DNA of 64,000 nt, taken from assembly GCF_900188005.1 (NCBI RefSeq), contig NZ_FZNR01000020.1, positions 62,001 through 126,000 of the forward strand, given 5' to 3'. The notes beneath the pieces are model-generated. The model had not been told where the DNA came from. It did no database searches and saw nothing but the letters and a program-made list of their open reading frames with translations. The position numbers and the translations under genes are program-made. The DNA comes from Actinoplanes regularis (GTDB lineage: Bacteria; Actinomycetota; Actinomycetes; Mycobacteriales; Micromonosporaceae). Shown in pieces: positions 59,015 through 64,000 of the stretch (positions within the stretch are counted from its first letter, which is position 1; the number at the start of each line of letters is the position of its first letter).

Positions 59015-60277
59015 ATGCTGCGCTCTCTCTACTCCGGAATCAGCGGCCTGCACGCACACCAGCAGATGATGGACGTCACCGGCAACAACATCGCCAACGT
59101 CAACACGGTCGGCTTCAAGTCACAGCAGGTCCAGTTCAAGGACACCCTCAGTCAGATGGTCGGCGCCGCCGGCTCACCACAGAACGGTCAGGCCGGTACC
59201 AACCCGGCGCAGGTCGGCCTCGGTGTCCGGGTGGGCGGTATCAGCCAGAACTTCACCCAGGGCTCGGCGCAGACCACCGGCAAGTCCGGGGACATGATGA
59301 TCCAGGGTGACGGGTTCTTCATGACCCGCAGCGGCGGCGAGGTGCTCTACACCCGCGCCGGTTCGTTCTCCGTCGACGCGAACGGCACGCTCTGCGCCAC
59401 GACCGGTGAGCCGGTCCAGGGCTGGACCGGGACGAACGGCGTGGTCAACGCGGCCGGCAAGCCGGGTGACATTCGGATTCCGCTGGGCGCCACGATCCCC
59501 TCCCAGGCGACCACCAAGGCCACCTTCAAGGGCAACCTGAGCAGCGACGACATCCCGGACCCGAACAACCCGACCAACAGCGGCACCAGCTACACGACGA
59601 TCATCCCGCTCAAGGTCTTCGACGCGCAGGGCGCGACGCACACGGTCACCGCGACGTTCCTCCGGACGAGCAACCAGAACACGGCTACCCCGCCGACGTC
59701 CAGCTGGGATGTCAGTCTGACCGACGAGAACGGGAATGCGATCGCCGGCAACGCGACGCTCGACTTCGACAGCGGCAAGCCGGTCCTGGCGCCGGGCACG
59801 ACGACGATCACGGTCGGCAGCGGCAGTAATCAGTACACCATCGACGTCGCCGACGTCACGTCGTACTCGGGTCAGTCTGACGCCCGGGTGTTCCAGACGG
59901 ACGGCCAGACGGCCGGCGCGCTCACCTCGCTGGCCTTCACCGTGTCCGACACCGGTCAGATCATCGGGGTCTACAACAACGGCCTCAAGCAGGTGCTGGC
60001 CCAGGTGGCCATGTCCACCTTCGCCAACCCCGAGGGTCTGGAGAAGGTCGGCAACTCCATGTACCGCAGCACGGTCAACTCGGGGTATGCCCAGGTCGGC
60101 ACGCCCGGCAGCGCAGGCATGGGCGACATCATCACGGGCACTCTGGAGATGTCGAACGTCGACCTCGCCCAGGAGTTCACGAACCTCGTCGTGGCCCAAC
60201 GCGGCTTCCAGGCCAACTCCAAGATCATCACCACCTCCGACGAGCTGCTCCAGGAGCTCGTCAGCATGAAGCGCTAG
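59015..60277 (+). CDS. flgE: Flagellar hook protein FlgE
   Basis: Product of 420 residues. N-terminal rod/hook motif MLRSLYSGISGLHAHQQMMDVTGNNIANVNTVGFK and C-terminal MSNVDLAQEFTNLVVAQRGFQANSKIITTSDELLQEL are the FlgE/F/G signatures; the central hook domain separates FlgE from the rod proteins. It polymerises into the universal joint. 43 bp after flgD, with AAGGGAA before the ATG. A strong terminator follows. Confidence 0.95.
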   Translation: MLRSLYSGISGLHAHQQMMDVTGNNIANVNTVGFKSQQVQFKDTLSQMVGAAGSPQNGQAGTNPAQVGLGVRVGGISQNFTQGSAQTTGKSGDMMIQGDGFFMTRSGGEVLYTRAGSFSVDANGTLCATTGEPVQGWTGTNGVVNAAGKPGDIRIPLGATIPSQATTKATFKGNLSSDDIPDPNNPTNSGTSYTTIIPLKVFDAQGATHTVTATFLRTSNQNTATPPTSSWDVSLTDENGNAIAGNATLDFDSGKPVLAPGTTTITVGSGSNQYTIDVADVTSYSGQSDARVFQTDGQTAGALTSLAFTVSDTGQIIGVYNNGLKQVLAQVAMSTFANPEGLEKVGNSMYRSTVNSGYAQVGTPGSAGMGDIITGTLEMSNVDLAQEFTNLVVAQRGFQANSKIITTSDELLQELVSMKR

Positions 60278-60296
60278 TAGCAGCAGTCTCTCGGCC

Positions 60297-60334
60297 GGCG
60301 GCCGGGGCAGGCGTCCGTGCCTGCCCCGGCCGCC
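60297..60334 (+). terminator. Terminator after flgE
   Basis: 16-bp perfect stem (GGCGGCCGGGGCAGGC) with a GTCCGT loop, 19 nt past the flgE stop. The downstream flbD-mot genes therefore need read-through or their own promoter. A GCCGATTT (60410-60417), like a flagellar -10, lies upstream of flbD but without a good -35 element. Confidence 0.85.
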
Positions 60335-60476
60335 GTCGTGTGCGCGCGGAGCGCCCCGGTTTCGCTCCCCGATGGAGACCGGCTCGATCTCATCGGCAAC
60401 CGAGATCGGGCCGATTTAACAAGCGAATGCCCACGGACGGCCCACCAGCCAAGGACGAACCAAGGACGGAACTGCC

Positions 60477-60752
60477 TTGATCCTCGTAACTCGAATCAAC
60501 GGTTCGGTGTTCGCTCTGAACCCCGACCTGGTCGAACGCCTGGACTGCACACCCGACACGGTCGTCACCCTGGTGGACGGCACCAAGTACCTCATCGCCG
60601 AGTCCGTGCCCGAATTCATCGACTCGGTGCGTCACTACCGAGCCTCCCTGATCGCTCAGGCGAGCCGCATGGAGACCGAGACCACGGCCAACACCTCGTC
60701 CGAGGACGAGCCCGACGCCAAGGTGCTTCCGATGCACCGGAAGGAACGCTGA
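60477..60752 (+). CDS. flbD: FlbD family flagellar protein
   Basis: Product of 91 residues. The core MILVTRINGSVFALNPDLVERLDCTPDTVVTLVDGTKYLIAES is the FlbD (swarming motility SwrD-like) domain. SwrD raises flagellar motor power in Bacillus. The start is TTG 60477 after AAGGACGGA. The stop overlaps the motA ATG (TGATG), in line with a role with the stator. Confidence 0.9.
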   Translation: MILVTRINGSVFALNPDLVERLDCTPDTVVTLVDGTKYLIAESVPEFIDSVRHYRASLIAQASRMETETTANTSSEDEPDAKVLPMHRKER

Positions 60753-61543
60753 TGGACATCTCAACCCTCGTCGGGGTGCTCGCCGGACTGGCGGTCGTCT
60801 TCACGGTGCAGATCCTGGAGGGCGGTTCGCCGACCTCGATCCTCCTGCTCCCGTCGATGCTGCTGGTCCTGGGCGGCGGATTCCTCGCCGCCATGGCCGG
60901 CGGTGTCCTGAAGGACACGAAGGGCTTCATCGGCCAGCTGAAGAAGGCCTTCACCGCCAAGGTGACGCAGCCGACCCAGCTGCTCGACAACGTCGTGAAG
61001 CTGGCCGAGCGGGCCCGCCGTGAGGGCCTGCTGGCCCTCGAGGACGCGGTCAAGACGGTCGAGCACCCGTTCCTCAAGCGGGGCCTGCAGTTGGCCATCG
61101 ACGGCACCGACCCGGACGAGCTGCACGACATCCTGCACGCCGAGGTCGCCGCCAAGAAGAAGGCCGACAAGGCCGGCAGCAAGTTCTTCGAGAACATGGG
61201 CGGTTACGCCCCGACCATCGGCATCATCGGCACGGTCATGGGCCTGGTGCACGTGCTGGAGAACCTCAACAAGCCCGAGAGCCTGGGCCACTCGATCTCC
61301 GCGGCGTTCGTCGCCACCCTGTGGGGCGTGCTCAGCGCCAACATGATCTGGCTTCCGCTGGCGGCCCGCCTGAACCGGCTCAGCGCGGTCGAGGCCGAGG
61401 AGATGGAGCTGGTGATCGACGGCGTCCTGGCGATCCAGGCCGGGTCGAACCCGCGTCTGGTCGCCCAGAAGCTGCGCAGCCTGCTTCCGCCGGACGAGAT
61501 GAAGAAGGCTGAGGCCTCGGCCTCCTCGCGGAAGGCGGCTTGA
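60752..61543 (+). CDS. motA: Flagellar motor stator protein MotA
   Basis: Product of 263 residues with four membrane helices. The third and fourth helices carry GGYAPTIGIIGTVMGLVHVLENL and SISAAFVATLWGVLSANMIWLPL, with the conserved prolines. The cytosolic loop contains charged residues that contact FliG. It forms the proton channel with MotB, encoded 4 nt downstream. Confidence 0.95.
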   Translation: MDISTLVGVLAGLAVVFTVQILEGGSPTSILLLPSMLLVLGGGFLAAMAGGVLKDTKGFIGQLKKAFTAKVTQPTQLLDNVVKLAERARREGLLALEDAVKTVEHPFLKRGLQLAIDGTDPDELHDILHAEVAAKKKADKAGSKFFENMGGYAPTIGIIGTVMGLVHVLENLNKPESLGHSISAAFVATLWGVLSANMIWLPLAARLNRLSAVEAEEMELVIDGVLAIQAGSNPRLVAQKLRSLLPPDEMKKAEASASSRKAA

Positions 61544-61547
61544 TCCG

Positions 61548-62627
61548 ATGAGTGGCGGTGCCCGGCGCAAGAGGAAGCGCGGCCATGAGGAGCACGAGGA
61601 GCACGTCAATCACGAGCGTTGGCTGGTGTCCTACGCCGACATGCTCACCCTGTTGTTCGTCCTCTTCGTCGTCCTGTACTCCATGAGCGACGTCAACCAG
61701 AAGAAGTTTGCCCAGCTGGCGCAGGGTCTCTCCGCGAGCTTCGGCTCCAAGACCGCCGCGTTCACCGGCAGCTACGCCCCGCTGGACGGCGCCGCGAACA
61801 ACGCCCAGATCGTGCAGATCGACCCGGGTGCCAACCCGGGTGACGGGACCTCCGGGACCGAGGGCCTGAACCAGAAGCAGAAGGAGGCGGTCCGCCGGGC
61901 CGTCCAGGCCGAGGACCGGAAGAAGGCTTCGGCCAACGCGGAGAAGGCGGCCAAGGAGGTGGAGGACATGAAGCTGATCGAGAACAAGATCTCCGACGCC
62001 CTCGCCGCGGCGAAGCTCCTGGGCAACGTGAAGTTCACGATCGACCAGCGCGGCCTGACCGTCACCGTGGTGACCAACGAGGTGGTCTTCGCCGGCGACC
62101 GGGCCGAACTGCGCCCGACCGGCGAGAAGATCCTCGGCGCGATCGCTCCGACCCTGGCCCAGCTGCCGAACAACATCGAGGTGGACGGCAACACCAACCA
62201 GCTCAACGCGAAGACCAAGTACTACCCCAGTGGCTGGGAGCTCTCCTCGGCGCGTGCCTCCGCCACGGTCCGGTACTTCACCGGGCACGGCATCCCGAAG
62301 AAGCGGCTCACCGCGGTGGGCTTCTCGGACACCAAGCCGCTGATCGACCCGAAGGACCCCAGGTCGATCACGATGAACCGGCGAGTGGACGTGGTCGTGC
62401 AGACCATGCTCACGGCCGACCAGGCGGCACTGTTGCCGTCGGCGGCGGGTGGCGACAACAAGCTGCACTCCGGCCAGACCACCGCTGCGGCCAAGGCCGC
62501 CGCGGAGGCCGCGCGGAAGCAGGTCGAGGCGAGCAACGCCGCGGCCACGGGCACCACCGGCACCACCGGTACGACCGGCGCCACCGGTACGACCGGTACC
62601 ACCGAACCGATCACCAGCGACAACTGA
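61548..62627 (+). CDS. motB: Flagellar motor stator protein MotB
   Basis: Product of 359 residues. A basic/His-rich N-terminus precedes the single helix SYADMLTLLFVLFVVLYSMS, with proton-carrying Asp31. The peptidoglycan-binding OmpA-like domain covers residues ~155-285 (YPSGWELSSARASATVRYF, TMNRRVDVVV). The usual GHTD of the first loop is GNTN here. The C-terminus is an Ala/Lys helix and a Gly-Thr-Thr repeat tail of ~20 residues. It anchors the stator to the wall. Confidence 0.94.
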   Translation: MSGGARRKRKRGHEEHEEHVNHERWLVSYADMLTLLFVLFVVLYSMSDVNQKKFAQLAQGLSASFGSKTAAFTGSYAPLDGAANNAQIVQIDPGANPGDGTSGTEGLNQKQKEAVRRAVQAEDRKKASANAEKAAKEVEDMKLIENKISDALAAAKLLGNVKFTIDQRGLTVTVVTNEVVFAGDRAELRPTGEKILGAIAPTLAQLPNNIEVDGNTNQLNAKTKYYPSGWELSSARASATVRYFTGHGIPKKRLTAVGFSDTKPLIDPKDPRSITMNRRVDVVVQTMLTADQAALLPSAAGGDNKLHSGQTTAAAKAAAEAARKQVEASNAAATGTTGTTGTTGATGTTGTTEPITSDN

Positions 62628-62644
62628 CCCAGGAGGGAGTTCTG

Positions 62645-63097
62645 ATGGCAGACGACAAGGATTCGGCCGCGGAAGCGCCGAAGAAGAACCCATTGATGCT
62701 AGTCGTTATCGTTCTGGTGTTGGTCGTGCTGGGCGGTGGAGGTGCCGGGGCGTACTTCCTGATGAACAGCGGTGAGAAGACCGAGGCCGCTCCGAAGAAG
62801 GGCGTCGTGACGGCGGCCGAGAACACCATCACGGTCAACCTGGCCGACGGGCACTACCTGAAGCTCGGCTTCGCCCTGCAGCAGACCAAGGACGCCGGTA
62901 CGGAGGCGGTCGACCTGAGCGAGGCGTACGAGCTGGCCATCGACCAGTACACCGGCCGGAAGATCGCCGACCTCTCGACCGAGGCGGGCCGCACGCAGGT
63001 CAAGGAGGATCTGGTGCAGAAGGTCGTCAAGGCCTACACCGAGGACGGCAAGAAGATGGTCATGGACGTCTACTACACCTCCTTCGTGACGCAGTAA
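62645..63097 (+). CDS. fliL: Flagellar basal body-associated protein FliL
   Basis: Product of 150 residues. One N-terminal membrane helix (LMLVVIVLVLVVLGGGGAGAYFL), a short linker and a FliL domain (ITVNLADGHYLKLGFALQQ, VYYTSFVTQ at the C-terminus). FliL forms rings around the stator and supports torque. AGGAGGGAG precedes the ATG; 17 nt after motB. Confidence 0.93.
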   Translation: MADDKDSAAEAPKKNPLMLVVIVLVLVVLGGGGAGAYFLMNSGEKTEAAPKKGVVTAAENTITVNLADGHYLKLGFALQQTKDAGTEAVDLSEAYELAIDQYTGRKIADLSTEAGRTQVKEDLVQKVVKAYTEDGKKMVMDVYYTSFVTQ

Positions 63098-63112
63098 CGA
63101 ACGGCGCGGTGC

Positions 63113-63140
63113 GGGCGGGCCTCCTCCGGGAGACCCGCCC
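63113..63140 (+). terminator. Possible terminator between fliL and fliM
   Basis: Hairpin with a 7-bp GGGCGGG/CCCGCCC base, one mismatch and four further pairs around a TCCG loop, 15 nt after the fliL stop. No T-run. It may only reduce read-through into fliM, because flagellar operons usually continue here. Confidence 0.55.
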
Positions 63141-63209
63141 ATCCGTGTAATCAGGGCAGGAAACGACCCCGGGGCTCAGCGGTTCGCTAAACCCGCCGAT
63201 CAGGACGAC

Positions 63210-64000
63210 GTGACCACCACCGCACGTACCCCGGGCAAGATGTCACGTCGCCAGGCCGGAGGGCCGGCGCTGTACGACTTCCGCCGCCCGATCAAGCTCT
63301 CCCGTGATCACGTCCGCACCCTGCAGATCGCGTTCGAGACGTACGCGCGCAGCTGTGGAACCCTGCTGACCACCCGCCTCCGCGCGGTCAGCAACGTCTC
63401 ACTGGTCTCCATCGAGCAGCTGAACTACGACGAGTACGTGGCCTCGCTGGTCAACCCGACGATCATCGCGGTGGTCGCCCTCGATCCGTTGCCCGGCACG
63501 ATGCTGCTGGAGATCGCCCAGCCCGCGGTGATGACCGCTATCGACCACATGCTCGGCGGCCCCGGCGGTCCCCAGCCGGAGCGGCCGCTGACCGAGGTGG
63601 AGATGCCGCTGCTGCGCAACCTGATCCAGCGCATGCTGGGCGAGTTGCGCTACGGCTTCGAGAGCCTGGTCGACATCCAGCCGCAGCTCAGAGAGATCGA
63701 GTACAACGCGCAGTTCCTGCGCGCGCACGCGCCCGGTGACGCGGTCGTGGTCGCCTCCTTCGAGACCAGGATCGGCGCCGAGGAGTGCGTCTCGACGTTC
63801 TGCCTGCCGTTCAACACCATCCTCCCGGTGCTCTCCCGCACCGAGGCGGTCGTGCTCAGCGCGAGTCAACGGGAGGTCAAGGAGAGGGCGCTACGCAACC
63901 TCACCGCCGGACTTTCCGCCGCTCCGATCGGCGTAGCAGTGCGATTCCAGCCCATTCGGATGCGTACCGATGACATCGTGGATCTACGTCCGGGCGACGT
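63210..64000 (+). CDS. fliM: Flagellar motor switch protein FliM (5' part, runs off the window)
   Basis: The first 263 codons are present. The FliM middle domain is clear: YDFRRPIKLSRDHVRTLQIAFETYARSCGTLL, LEIAQPAVMTAIDHMLGG, EVEMPLLRNLIQRMLGELR. The GTG at 63210 has AGGA upstream. The N-terminal CheY-P-binding peptide (LSQxEIDxLL) of most FliM proteins is not present after this start, nor in the codons directly upstream. FliM forms the C-ring and sets rotation direction. Confidence 0.92.
   Translation, partial: MTTTARTPGKMSRRQAGGPALYDFRRPIKLSRDHVRTLQIAFETYARSCGTLLTTRLRAVSNVSLVSIEQLNYDEYVASLVNPTIIAVVALDPLPGTMLLEIAQPAVMTAIDHMLGGPGGPQPERPLTEVEMPLLRNLIQRMLGELRYGFESLVDIQPQLREIEYNAQFLRAHAPGDAVVVASFETRIGAEECVSTFCLPFNTILPVLSRTEAVVLSASQREVKERALRNLTAGLSAAPIGVAVRFQPIRMRTDDIVDLRPGD

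Noticed and set aside
60317..60751. Upstream extension of the motA frame
   Set aside because: It overlaps flbD in another frame; MotA begins MDISTLVGVLAGLAVVF at 60752 with a TGATG junction.

Overview
The window is a high-GC actinobacterial chromosome segment. Mycothiol genes (mshD and a maleylpyruvate-isomerase-family protein), a GlnR-type orphan regulator, an hbhA-like operon and a full chemotaxis and flagellar cluster together point to a motile member of the Micromonosporaceae, most likely Actinoplanes or a close relative. This is inferred from gene content only. I see no insertion sequence, prophage, CRISPR array, tRNA or rRNA.

Layout. 1-4212: groEL behind two CIRCE operators, then a divergent MFS exporter / HxlR-peroxiredoxin regulator pair that shares a 27-bp palindrome. 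4218-16434: a 1,581-residue LPXTG-type surface protein with about ten Ig-like repeats, glpD with a DUF4031 gene, an HD hydrolase, a FUSC-like membrane protein, a PrsW-family protease, a GroES-like protein and an AI-2E family transporter. 16574-18027: a rhodanese/DUF1416 sulfur operon led by a 25-codon cysteine-rich upstream ORF that looks like a cysteine-responsive attenuator. 18096-21832: two envelope proteins, then glnR-mshD.

22105-26345: pstSCAB behind a PHO box. A second phosphate locus (PiT permease plus DUF47 partner) lies at 28427-30063 with an inactive-looking Aim6-like protein upstream. Between and after these are a NUDIX hydrolase, a Gfo/Idh/MocA oxidoreductase, an ECF41 sigma factor, a DUF402 protein, a DinG-type helicase, a DsrE protein, a 34-residue membrane microprotein coupled to nitrobindin, a class IV aminotransferase, Fur-ygfZ, a BKACE enzyme and an L-asparaginase. 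40746-43000: an XRE regulator, HbhA-like protein, DUF2516 protein and alpha/beta hydrolase, in the order of mycobacterial Rv0474-Rv0476. 43120-49677: membrane proteins, a LacI regulator with a GH1 beta-glucosidase, murB and a secreted CAP protein.

50094-64000: motility. A response regulator precedes a tightly coupled operon cheA-cheW-(unknown)-cheB-cheR-cheY-cheX-cheY-(CheX-like unknown), in which most genes overlap by 1-4 nt. A terminator and a FliA/WhiG-like promoter follow, then flgD, flgE, flbD, motA, motB, fliL and the 5' part of fliM. Receptors, the filament gene and the export apparatus must lie elsewhere.

Most promising observations: the cysteine attenuator ORF; a CheA in which the CheY-binding P2 region appears replaced by two GspE/MshE N-terminal-type repeats; two uncharacterised che-operon proteins, one with a CheC/CheX-like motif; a FliM without the usual N-terminal CheY-binding peptide; and an HxlR-peroxiredoxin fusion whose palindrome covers start codons on both strands. 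Many genes carry a TANNNT hexamer 6-8 nt before the start codon, which suggests widespread leaderless transcription; I used this to choose several starts.
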